Assembly (NCBI GenBank): GCA_049999765.1
Contig: JBNGIQ010009497.1
Coordinates: forward strand, 463,672-527,671
Source of the DNA: Phaeoceros laevis
Taxonomy: Eukaryota; Anthocerotophyta; Anthocerotopsida; Notothyladales
Reading direction: 5' to 3'
DNA length: 64,000 nucleotides
This document shows, piece after piece, positions 49,646 to 59,720 of the stretch. Position 1 is the first letter of the stretch. Each line of letters opens with the position of its first letter. The notes beneath the pieces were generated by a model. The model did not search any database and was not told where the DNA came from. It saw nothing but the letters and a program-made list of their open reading frames with translations. Made by a program: the position numbers and the translations under genes.

Positions 49646-52080
49646 AGAATAAGGATAAATTTCCATTGTTGTTTTCACCTTCTGCACTTGGATTGTGTTG
49701 CACAAGCTTCAGGATCAGGTTGCGATTGCTTAATTAGAGTTGGACTGTCGGTGGTGCACAAATTAAGATTTCAGGTTGCAATTGACCAGTTACTAGAGAT
49801 AGATATGCTTTTACATGCGGGACAAAAGATGTCTGAAATCATGATCCTCTAGCCGATGTATACATCTATACAGCTTAGAATGTTCAAAGGCTTTCGCGCT
49901 CTTTTGTTTAAAATTACGTATGTATCAGCAAAGAAATGAGACGTGTGGTTTTCAGCCATGTGCCTCACTTGTTTGGCTACTGTGAGGATGCGTGTGTTTT
50001 TCAGCCACGTGGCCCCCTTGATTGCCACCGGTTGTTGTCAGAAGACTTTGAGAAGACGTGTGCTTCAAATTTTCAAGCACGTGACCCCCTTGGTTAGTTA
50101 CCTTGGTAGGTTGTTGTCAGAAGACTCGGAACACTTTGAGAAAACGCGTGCTTTTCCAAGCAAGTGGCCCCCTTGGTTGGTTGGTAAGTTACAAGTTAAA
50201 CGATTAAATGGCTAAAGTAAGTCCAAGGATTGATGATGTAAGTGTAAGTAAGTATACATGGAGTTTGCATTTATAAGGGGATTGAGTTATAAGTAAGAGA
50301 GAGATACTTCTACATGTATGCTTAGGTCAGCTCAACCATTGCATTCTAGATGCAGCACATGATATGAGATGAGGCTCCACAAAATGGACTTAAGTTTTTG
50401 CTTACAACACATTAATAATGTGTACACAGCTCTAGTAATGAGAGCACTTCTAGTCTTAACCAAAAGTGAAAATTGGTAAACATTGGTGCTAAGCCCATGC
50501 ACTGATAAGCCCAATTTCATGATCTTCAAGACACAATGATCTCATGATCTTCAAGAAACAGACTTGTAATTCTAGTACGTACGTATACGAGGATCCACCT
50601 CCAACCCGTAACACTGTGTGTGTATTGTATTTGAGGAGGTTGACAATCCCTATCACGGTCCCTTTGCCCTTGTGTGGTCACCCGTTTTTAGTTTCTTTTG
50701 AATTTTGCTGCCATACCACTTTTCCAACCTCAATTTAAATAGGTGAAAAAGGTGATGTGGTTAGCTTGCAAAAATTTTAGAACACCAAATGGTATATGAC
50801 TGCCCTCTCATAAAGGCAATTCGTATGAAGCTACCGCACATGCCCCTGTTCCAACACCAATCAATGTTGTCACTATGTTTTTCGCTCTTATAAAGTGCTA
50901 AAGTCCAAAAAAAAATTTAATCAATGCTGTCACTATTCTCTTATCACCCATCCATCACACCATAATCTACTACTACTTCTACTAGCAGCTTCCTTCTCAC
51001 ATGACTTGCTTTCACACATCCAACATGCAGATGCAGTAAGTATAATAGCTATCTTTCACTAATTCCGACACTGAGGACCAAGCTCCTGGCGAATTTGACT
51101 CAGCCGGGAACTCTACAACCCATGAAGATGACTACAGCACGGACGACTCCTCCTCAAGCAACAACACATCCACACTCCAGGGAAATATAACTTTCAAATG
51201 TCCCACAGGATCACTCCGACAACCGGGCCACTTTCATATGCTTCTGAGAGACCGTTCATCTTCCCAAGCCTCAGCACCATCGTCCAACAAAACGCCAAAA
51301 TGACATTCTTGTAAGTCTAGACATAGTTAGGTGTCAATGTAGAATTTTAATAATATGACTCCATTATTATTGTCATATTATTATTGACTAATATTGAGCA
51401 CTTACAACTTTCGGAATAATGACAAAACCATTCACTAACATCGTATACTATGTTATGACATAAGTGACAGGGTGGTGATGGATTTGCTACTTGTTGTGCC
51501 CATCTAGATGGTCATGGCTATTGGACCATGTAGTGACTTGAAGACGTAGCTGTATACAGGATAGAACATGAGAAAATGGGAGGACTGCTTGAAGATAATC
51601 CTCGAGAACAAGGTCGACATTAGAATTGATTCATCGCACATAATGTTGAACAATGCACTTGAGATTGCTCTTGCAGTTTCCATATATATATTTATAAATT
51701 TGATGTAAGTATGCCCTGCGTATGAGCTGCGGTGTTAGCTTTTGAAGGTCATAACTTTGAAGTCCCAACTTCTGCAACCATAGTCGCCATTCATGCATCC
51801 AACCTTGGCTGTGTAAATCAGCCATGGTTGTGAAGTCTTGTAGTGCCATGGCTGGTAGACTAAGTCTGGAGGCAGGCGGCTATGATATGTGCTGCAGAAA
51901 TTTTACAACCAAGCCAAGCAATCTTTATCTCAGATGTGACTTTTCTCCATTACTACTACTTACTACCAGATGCAATACCAGGTCTCTTTGCCCCCTGTAT
52001 TCTCTTTATACTTTTCTCAAGATTGATTTTGTTGCACATTGTGTTGACGCATGTGCATCAGCGCTCAGCATACCAGCAGC
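49646..52080. other. AT-rich gene-poor stretch
   Basis: No supported gene. It contains an imperfect tandem repeat at 49940-50190 (listed separately), AT-rich sequence at 50200-51450 and no open frame with recognisable content. The end near 52050 may hold the leader of the small gene that follows. Confidence 0.45.
49940..50190. repeat. Imperfect tandem repeat, about 70-80 bp unit
   Basis: Units share the words ACGTGTG-TTTTCA-GCA-GTGGCCCCCTTG-TTGG, followed by GGTTGTTGTCAGAAGACT and CTTTGAGAA. Roughly three to four diverged copies can be aligned by eye. Confidence 0.65.
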
Positions 52081-52619
52081 ATGGGGATGCACACCATCGC
52101 AGCAGAGCACAGTGATGCTTATGATGTTTTGCAGAAGTACCTTGATGAGTTGGAATTACAACCTTCGATCCGGGGAAGACTCAAGGTCTTCATTGATGAT
52201 GTTGTTTCGCAAGAGATTTCAAGTTTGAAGAGCAAGGTGCTTGCAGGGATGGAGGAGAGTTCAAGCTTGAAGAGCAAGGTGCTTGCAATGATGGAGGAGC
52301 TGGTTGCAGCAATGAAGAAGATTGCAGCAACTGAGGCTGATGCAGCAACGGCTAAGCATTTTGCCGAGAAGTTATCTTTGGAAATGATTCAGAGAGTATA
52401 CAAGGTAAGATTTATGAATACTTATGTTCTATAATTTTTATTGTTTCGATTACTTTGATATAATATTTTATGTTGCGAATTTTACAGTATGATATTCGTG
52501 GAATACCAGAAATGGTATTTCAAGCTCAGCCACTGCAAAAGAAGAATTGGAACTCTATACTGAAGGAAAAACTGACATTCTTAGAGTGCATCTTGAGTTC
52601 AGCTACACTAGAGATTTGA
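52081..52619 (+). CDS. Small coiled-coil protein, unknown function
   Basis: Two exons, 52081-52404 and 52488-52619, join in phase 0 across a GT-AG intron (GTAAGA donor, TTTTACAG acceptor) into about 151 residues, which supports a real gene. Predicted mostly helical. It starts MGMHTIAAEHSDAYDVLQKY, LELQPSIRGRLKVFIDDVV, then a 14-residue repeat (SSLKSKVLAGMEES, SSLKSKVLAMMEEL) from a 42-bp tandem duplication, then AATEADAATAKHFAEKLS. Exon 2 is YDIRGIPEMVFQAQPLQKKN and ends LSSATLEI. No transmembrane or targeting signal. I do not recognise the family. It is the only likely gene in about 6 kb of AT-rich DNA; an upstream exon cannot be excluded. Confidence 0.5.
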
Positions 52620-54325
52620 CAACTCTCTATATTCTGCTTTTGCTAGAACTTCATCAGAGTACTCTGTATCAATTGTGCATGAGTTGTAATTGCCTTTGCA
52701 AATTTTGACATTCAGGCTCATGCCATAAGCGACCTGTCTGTCCCTTCACCACTTCTCTCTGGCGTAATTTTTGTGCCATGTTTTTGTATGGATTCCAAAA
52801 ACATGGTATTCATGTGTAAGGAGCCGACCTTGTCCTGCAATGAAGATTTGTTATGTATATAATTGTAGCCAATTTTTTTTTTTTTGTGAAACAGGCGCCG
52901 CTTTGTAGTTTGTAAACGCTTATATTGCGTTGAAGCCTGGCTTCACGCACACAGCTCAAGAAACTAGTACTCACTAGAAACTATCTTGAGACATGGTATT
53001 CAACCACGAAGATCGCACTAAACAACACACCTATGAAGGGTGACCCTCTCTAAGTATTCCCTACGGATCTTCTTAGCACAAAACACAGCCATGTCAGCAA
53101 GTTTCTCAACCTCCTCGAGGTAGAAGTCAAATAGAAGAGTGGCGCAAGCGTTGAGCTTGAGAGAGGGTTTCAGTCGGGCAAGCTAATTGCAGCCATATTG
53201 TTAAGGCATGTTCCAAAAGAAGCTGCTGAAGTTCTAGGTCTACCTAAGAATCCAAGAGAGTATAAACTTATAATATTTACTACTACCCGAAAGACAGTTC
53301 AGGTTGTTGTGGTCAGCAAGAGTTCGATACTCAAATGCTTGAGAGACAAGGTGTTCAACCTTTGTGCGACTATGATATGCTCATTGTAGCCAGAAACCAT
53401 TATTTTTTTTTAGCGATAAGGAAACCATTATTGTTGTTTGTTGTTTTTTGGGTTAATAAACTTGTAAAACACAACACCAATAAGCTCGTTAACGTGTTAA
53501 CATTGTGGAGTTCAGAATCTATGGATAGCCCGCTGGCCTTGGTTTGAACTAAACGAATTAAAGAAGTTCGACATAGAGTTTAGCGTGGGTTGGTAGATTG
53601 GGGACAGATAGTATAAAAGAAGAGTAAACAAAAATTTTTATGTATTTGTAGGTGGGTTTGCACCATTATGGCCCAACCGCCTACCTCGCAAATCACACCT
53701 CCTACAAGCACATTACACATGAACTAGCTCGACTACTTTACTAGCTAGTATTATAACTACTAACATGCTTCAACTTAAACATGTTGCGCAAAGTAACAAG
53801 CTTCAAGGTTTGACCCTTGGGCATTTCGAGGCTAACTAGTAGCTTAGTGCTTGCTAATGCACGTACTACTTTAACACACTAGCACTAGACCTTCTCTAAA
53901 AGCATACCCTATAAAGCATATTCTCCCTACGATCATAATTTTAGATTCCATGTATTGGGCCTCACGGATATATGCATAATTCCTCTATATGCACGACATA
54001 TTAAAAAAAAACCTTTGTATAATCACAATATATATAACAATTATAGGTTAATTCCCCTATGTGCATATGACTGCATAACTCCTTATAAGCATAGGGTTTT
54101 GCCACCCGAGAGTATGCTTTTAGAGGAGGTATACTTTAACACCTAGGCCCGCATTATGCATGTCTTCCTTGGTTGCTGGATTTTATTGCAATCGGACCGG
54201 CTTAACTCTAACCTAAATTGCTTCACTCTTTTACACCTACCAGGCCAATCTTATGTACCCGGATTATTTAAGCTTCGTAGTTCTATAACTACAATCACTT
54301 AGTTGATGTACAAAACGGTTGATAA

Positions 54326-54405
54326 AATATAAATAACTTTTGCATCAAAAATAAGTTTTTTTGTTAGTCACTAACATTTTTTATGCGAAGGTTATTTATA
54401 TTTAA
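54326..54405. repeat. Imperfect inverted repeat (stem-loop)
   Basis: AATATAAATAACTTTTGCAT at about 54327 pairs with the reverse complement of ATGCGAAGGTTATTTATATT near 54382-54402, with a few mismatches and an A/T-rich loop. Size and composition resemble a small MITE-like hairpin. Confidence 0.6.
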
Positions 54406-54746
54406 TTACTTAGAAATATTCACCTTAGCATGGTAAGGAGTCGTCTAGTAAAAGACAGCTTAACCTGCCCTACTTAATCAACCAACTGACCACAAAAAAG
54501 AACCACGTGTCGCTAAAGTGATCTATGCTGAGAGACCACTAACAAAAAATCTTCATGAGAGTTATGTTTGGTAGTTCAAAATAGAATTTACAAATACCAA
54601 CCAACTGTGTGGCACTAATTAAAAGTGCATGTACGTCCTCTTACTTTAGGAACCTAAGAAGGAACTTTATTATAGTCTTCCCTTGACTTGGATAGGTGTT
54701 ATCCCTTGTTAAATGTTACACTCGGCCCCTCTCCCCTACGTTTGCA

Positions 54747-54906
54747 AAGGGCAAAATATTATCCGTTATGTGTAACACATTACGGAAAACGGCCTATGAG
54801 GAGGAGTGCTAATAAATGTTACATTACATGTACAAAGGGCTAAATGGTATGTGTTACACATTACAAAAAATGGCCTATATGAGGAGGAGCGCTAATAAAT
54901 GTTACA
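54747..54906. repeat. Tandem duplication, about 75-85 bp units
   Basis: Two copies share AGGGC-AAAT, TGT(G/T)TAACACATTAC, GGCCTAT-GAGGAGGAG and GCTAATAAATGTTACA, ending near 54823 and 54906. Confidence 0.75.
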
Positions 54907-54998
54907 GTACAAAGTAAGTATAGAATATATGTCATTAACCAAGCATAATACACATCGTTAAGAAAGCTAGGATACTTTTCATGCTAGACCCTCTTCAC

Positions 54999-55200
54999 TT
55001 TGGGCAAGTTAGGGCATGTTTCACATTCTATCTTGAGAGGTGTCATGATGGCCAGTTGTATGGATATGGATTGGATGGCGTGCTGCCATAGAGATTATGT
55101 TTGGGCAAGTTAGGGCATGTTTCCTATTCAATCTTGAGAGGCGTCACCATGTCCCACTGTATGGATATTTATGCAGGATGACGAATCATCGGGTTGGCAG
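54999..55200. repeat. Tandem duplication, about 100 bp units
   Basis: TTTGGGCAAGTTAGGGCATG starts at about 54999 and again at about 55100, each followed by TTC-TATTC/TATC-ATCTTGAGAGG-GTCA and GTATGGATAT. The end of each unit carries GGCAG/GGCGTGCTGCCAT. Confidence 0.75.
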
Positions 55201-56020
55201 CCTGCCATGGAGATGATGCTTGGTGTTGTTGTGTGGTGCCTCGCGGGCGCCCGTGCTTGGTGATGATGCTTTGTTCTCTTGTTCTCGCCCCGGTTTGTTA
55301 CTCTGGCTTTCTGCTGTTGTTTGATACCATGCAATTGGGTTTGACCCGATTTTTACACATAATTTTATTTATTTATATTTTAATTATTATTTTTCTGTAA
55401 AATGGTTTATTGGATATGTTACACATGGATATGTGTTACGCCTCATCGCGCTCCAGAGGCATAACATTTACCCCAAGGAGCTAGCTACCTGGATAAATGT
55501 TCGCGTGAGAGAGAGAGTGTGTCTTTTACGTGCTTGGCCTCTGTATCCTATAAAGGCTATATGTACTTGACAACTATATATGTTCTTGACAGGTGGGTGG
55601 ACCATGCAACCAACCAACTACGTGGCACAAAAACACACGTCCTATTACTTTGCATGTGCCAAAGAAGAACAAACTTGGTTATATATGTAGTTGGACCATG
55701 CAAGCTTTGCGCGCTAATATTGCACTCGAGCGGCATTTTAATGAGCTATCTAATGAGCCATGAAGTTCACATAAATCACATCCTGAGTCTTTTCTTCCAT
55801 AAAACCACCCTCACACTTCAAGCCAGCAAGCACACACTTTAAAGTGCCTAAAGCTGAGGAACTCCACAACCTATTACAAGTGTAGGATTGAAGATCAAGT
55901 GTCATAACTTCTACTACTATTCTCCTTCTCATGATCAAATCTAAGTTTCATGAATGCGTTTGCATCTATAGACCACCCGCACTTGAGACGGTATAGAAGC
56001 TGCAAGATCAAACAACCGAA

Positions 56021-57499
56021 CTAATAAGTCTGTTCCTGGGAAAAAAGCTTACGTACTCCTAAAGCCAAGCCAGAACTGCCCAACCGATCGACCTCGGAGA
56101 TCAAACGGAGGTCTGCAAGTGACATCTGCAACCAAGCCTGCTGCTGGAAATCATAGCAAAACCGGTGCCCCAAGCGCAGGCAAATCTCAAAGGGAGCTCC
56201 AGCCTCGTCCTTGCCCAGCGTTGCCGCCGTCACCCTGAGTTTCCACTTCATTTGGTCGTAGTCCCCATAAGCCTCCCCGTAGAAGCGAGAGTAGAGCAGC
56301 ACCTGCACAGGAACATCAAGCAAGGACTCCCCACCCTCCGAGAAATCCAGCAAGTGCAGAGTACCCTCGCCAGTGGTGCACAGGAACCTCCACTGCGAGC
56401 TCTCCAGCACCCGCACGCAGGAGTCGAGCGCAACCCGCCTGCATCTGCCGTCCTCCTGCTCCTCAGGCGCGCCCTTGCCTCCCTCCGACGGCCTCCAGGT
56501 CTGGGAACGCAAGAAGCTCCCGGCGTGCTCCGGAGAAGACTCGAAGGTGACCGCCCAGAAGAGGTGGCCGGTGTCCCCCCCCACCGCGACGGGCTTCCCT
56601 TCCACCTCCTGCCTCCAGAGCTCCCGCTCCCCCTCGTCCACCAGAGCCACTGCGTGCCTGCAGCCTCGGCGCGCAAGGCTGCAAGCCACTGCGTGCTTGC
56701 AGCCTCGCCCTGCCCCCCGGGTGATGCTCCGCAGGTAGACACCCTCGGACACCTCGCAGCGCACCATGGACGGCCTCACGCAGGGAGCCGGCATCCGAGT
56801 GACCTTCTCTGCCGGTTGCGCCTGTGGGCCGATGCTGGAGCCAGCGACACCTCCGCAAGTCCCACATTGCCAAGCAGGGGAGGAGCTCTTCCCCTCCTGC
56901 GCCGGGCTGGGAATTAGCACCCCCCTGGGCTGCACAGGCCTGTGGGTTCCTCTCGAAGTACTCCTCCTGGAGGGAGCAGGTGCGGGACCCGGTTTCTCTT
57001 GTGGCCTGGCCGGCAGACGCTGCATCGCCTGCCTCTTCCTCTCGCGCTCCTCCTCCACCAAGCTTTCCTTGGACCCTCCTGGTTCAACAGAAAGCTTAAG
57101 GGCAGCAGCTGGATCGGTGTCTTCCCCGTCGGATTCTGTGTCCGACGAGTCTCTGGGGGCGTGATCGTCTTGAGTGCCCGCCACGACCAGACATGTGCAT
57201 GTTTTCTGCTGCTTGGAATTCTGCAGCTTCAAATTCCTTCTCTGCGCAGCAAGCTTGAGCCTCCTGGCCAAACCGGCTGCGTGGTGCTTCTGGCAGAGCG
57301 GAAGCCCTGGAAGCCTGGGCAGAGGGCACTGCCACTGGTAGTCCGGGTCCTCGCCCCGGCTCCCGACTTTGCCGAATTTTCTGGAGCACTGGATGACCTC
57401 CGATTTCCGTGAGCCCGCCGGATCGATATCCTCCCGCGCCCGCTTCGATTTCTCACCACCGACCGGCCCGGGGGCGCATTGCACTGCAGATGCATCCAT
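56021..57499 (-). CDS. WRC-Hir family protein, copy 3 (intact)
   Basis: A single-exon frame of 492 residues and the only intact family member here. N-terminus KSKRAREDID is basic and nuclear-type. The WRC-like zinc motif has C38, C58, C69 and H72 (YQWQCPLPRLPGLPLCQKHH). Its first spacing is 19 residues instead of the 9 of canonical WRC. An acidic patch (DSSDTESDGEDTD) follows at about 115-130, then a Pro/Arg-rich linker with CGTC. From about 245 a region resembles the Hir domain of HIRA: GVYLRSITRG, ELWRQEVEGKPVAVGGDTGHLFW, RVALDSCVRVLESSQWRFLC, GEGTLHLLDFS, KWKLRVTAATLGKD and HRFCYDFQQQAWLQM. No N-terminal WD40 repeats. Function unknown. By domain logic a nuclear DNA- or chromatin-associated protein. 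Confidence 0.8.
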   Translation of the reverse strand: MDASAVQCAPGPVGGEKSKRAREDIDPAGSRKSEVIQCSRKFGKVGSRGEDPDYQWQCPLPRLPGLPLCQKHHAAGLARRLKLAAQRRNLKLQNSKQQKTCTCLVVAGTQDDHAPRDSSDTESDGEDTDPAAALKLSVEPGGSKESLVEEERERKRQAMQRLPARPQEKPGPAPAPSRRSTSRGTHRPVQPRGVLIPSPAQEGKSSSPAWQCGTCGGVAGSSIGPQAQPAEKVTRMPAPCVRPSMVRCEVSEGVYLRSITRGAGRGCKHAVACSLARRGCRHAVALVDEGERELWRQEVEGKPVAVGGDTGHLFWAVTFESSPEHAGSFLRSQTWRPSEGGKGAPEEQEDGRCRRVALDSCVRVLESSQWRFLCTTGEGTLHLLDFSEGGESLLDVPVQVLLYSRFYGEAYGDYDQMKWKLRVTAATLGKDEAGAPFEICLRLGHRFCYDFQQQAWLQMSLADLRLISEVDRLGSSGLALGVRKLFSQEQTY

Positions 57500-58140
57500 G
57501 GTGCGTGCACTTGCAATTTGGGAGCTAGAGCTCGGCTAGCGCTGCTTCCCTCCCCCGCCTGGCCTGGCGCTACTGTAGCTGGCTGTCGAGATCGCAAGCT
57601 CTCCCTAGGCCTGAGGAAGGTACCGGTTGCAAAGGCGAGCTCTAGCTTAGAGAGAGAACGTCACCATAGCATGTACTTCTCAGCAGCTAATTACACGGAT
57701 TGCAAATGTGTTCCCGCCTGCGACGCCTGCCGGCTTGAGCGACACCCAGACTGGATCCATTGGCGGGGGAGAGCGCTGCACATGGTGGGTTCTGAGGAAG
57801 TGCCAATGCATATGGCCAAGATCACAGCAACTTTAGAGACCCTGGAATTCAGCTTTTCCTTTTCCTCGATTCTAACGTGGTAGCGCTTTCATGGACTGCC
57901 AGAAGGGGACTTTCAAGCTCATGATCATGTGCGTCACGGCAGGAGTAGTGTGATTTTGAGGACCGTCACGGCAACGAGGGAGTGTCGCTTTTCAGGTATT
58001 GCTGCAAGCACGCCGGTTTGTATCATTTCCAGTATGGCACGTCGTGCAGTGCGAGTAGCGATACTTGACGTGCGGTACTTGACGTGAAGTATCGCTACTC
58101 GCTGATCAGAACTGTCATAGTTGGTTGCAGCCAGTGGTTG
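57500..58140. other. Upstream of WRC-Hir copy 3; no gene supported
   Basis: Contains the promoter side of the minus-strand WRC-Hir gene. The open frame 57479-57883 (+) has no recognisable domain. A strong hairpin lies at 58051-58102. Confidence 0.45.
58051..58102. repeat. Perfect 16-bp inverted repeat with repeated loop
   Basis: GCGAGTAGCGATACTT (58051-58066) pairs exactly with AAGTATCGCTACTCGC (58087-58102). TACTTGACGTG occurs twice, at 58062-58072 and 58076-58086, across the end of the first arm and the 20-base loop. Confidence 0.95.
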
Positions 58141-58159
58141 ATGCGTTTCATCCAAGAAT

Positions 58160-59330
58160 TCTGGTGGCTGCCCCCGCTACAGGTGTACACATTTGATTTT
58201 ACCACTGTGAAGGTGACTTGCTCCAAGGTTGCTGATCTCGGTATCCTGCATACATTGCCGACCTGATTGCCCACGCAATGCCCATCTTGTACGAAGTGGA
58301 TAACTGGATCTGCGAAGCACAGCAGCAGAACTGTATATCTGACATTTTTCTCGTGGTAATATAGGAGGAAGAGCTGTATGAAATTGATGTTCCTCTTGAT
58401 TTCAGCCCAACAGTGGCTGCTCGAGTGCACGGCCTGGCATGTTGGTTTGATGTCCTGTTTAATGGAAGGTATGTCTCTTTGTTCATGGAAATGCCACGTG
58501 CAGTTTCTCAGTTGCTACCTTAGATATTAGTTGTTTTGCTCAATTGTGGCATGTTCGGGTGCAGTGCTGTCCAAGGTGACCAGTTGACCACTGCTCCTGG
58601 TGCTCCTACGACACATTGGTATCAGCTGCGCTGTGTGCTTTCACAGCCTCTTCACGTGCTTGCTGGTCAGCCCATTACTGGCCGTCTTCATCTAGTCGCA
58701 AGCCCGTAGCTCGCAGAGCTACACCATTCACCTTACTATGTCAGGTATGTTCGGCACCTTTGATCTATGATATGAAATAGTGTTCGAGACGGTCTCAATT
58801 ATCGTCCTTCCAGCATAGAATTCTCATAACAACTACAGTCCTGAGCATCCAAGCACTTGCCTGAAGAACCTTTCATGCGGTCCTGGGATCCAGCCGTCTA
58901 ATAGTTCCAAGGTGAATATTGCAGCATCAACATGGACAGGAGGACGTGGTGATGGTTCAGTCTTGCAAACCGCATCGGCCAAGCTTGACCTCAAGGAGCC
59001 TTTCTACCGGATGACCCAACCGCATTTATGTGCCTGGTCGCAAGAGCAGCAGGTGGCGATACAGGAACCTCAGCTACAGAGAGTGCAGGTAAACACACGA
59101 CGACGTCACCTCTCCTAGAAACGTAACTGGTGGAAACTTGTGTAGTCTCATGTTGGACCCTGTTGGGAAGGAGGTGGCTGTTGTCCATCTGTGTGCGTTG
59201 ATTGAGTGTCACCGCAATGTCCGTCTAGGTACAACAGCCGCAGCAGCAGCAGCATGTACATGTGGCAGCAGCAACGATGGTCACAAAGAAGGTGAGCAGC
59301 CGAAATGCTGTCTGCGCCAGAAATGCTGAG
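58160..59330 (+). pseudogene. Truncated PRMT4/CARM1 arginine methyltransferase copy
   Basis: Only the C-terminal beta-barrel part of a type I arginine methyltransferase is present: QVYTFDFTTVK, EEELYEIDVPLDFSPTVAARV, HGLACWFDVLFNG, LTTAPGAPTTHWYQLRCVLSQP, ITGRLHLVA, then after a one-base frame change QSYTIHLTMS, and later LQTASAKLDLKEPFYRM. The S-adenosylmethionine-binding half (motifs I-III) is absent. The upstream sequence does not encode it. Introns remain between the pieces (for example GTATGT after the TMS codons at about 58742), so it arose by DNA duplication, not reverse transcription. With no catalytic core and a frameshift it is a pseudogene. It cannot methylate histone H3. Confidence 0.85.
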
Positions 59331-59344
59331 CTTTCTGGTCCTCC

Positions 59345-59720
59345 CTGTTGGAAGAATTTTGGCCCATTCCTGGGCTGCCCTGATGGCAGGATATGCTCTT
59401 AGACTACAGCGAAAGGTGAAACGAGTCTGCAATGCTATGATGAAACGCAAGTGTCAGGCACAAAACCGGATCCAGTCACGTTCCCCTGCCTCATAGCATC
59501 ATGCAGTCAAGCTGGCATGTTGGAGTCAGTTGGACAAAGTCCCACACTCTTTGGGTCAATGGCAGGCCTAGGGATTGCGACATCTCTGCAACCAGGGAGC
59601 ATCACTCAAGCATGGTTGATCTCCTTGGCCGGGCAGGACTGCTGCAACAGGTTGAAGACGTTATCTTGACGATGCCACATGAGACAAGAGATGACTTTGA
59701 GATCATCGAACCCATTTGAT
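59345..59720 (+). pseudogene. PPR protein fragment
   Basis: Pieces of a PLS PPR C-terminus are readable in shifting frames: WAALMAGYAL, VKRVCNAMMKR, GTKPDPVTF-CLIASCSQAGML, then HHSSMVDLLGRAGLLQQVED and LTMPHE. There is no start, no N-terminal repeats and at least two frame changes. Immediately after it GATCATCGAACCCATT is duplicated in tandem (about 59700-59732). Confidence 0.75.

Larger units (their letters stand above)
52620..56020. other. AT-rich region with short repeats, no supported gene
   Basis: 3.4 kb of AT-rich sequence. A T-run lies at about 52874-52886. Imperfect inverted repeat at 54326-54405. Two tandem duplications at 54747-54906 and 54999-55200 (all listed separately). Open frames are short and without motifs. 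The composition differs sharply from the gene-bearing parts of the window and suggests old mobile-element debris, but no terminal repeats or transposase could be recognised. Confidence 0.45.

Noticed and set aside
53300-53340. tRNA-like B-box near GAGTTCGATACTCAAA
   Set aside because: No matching A-box or cloverleaf could be formed around it.
56165-56917. Plus-strand 250-codon frame
   Set aside because: Antisense shadow of the intact WRC-Hir gene.
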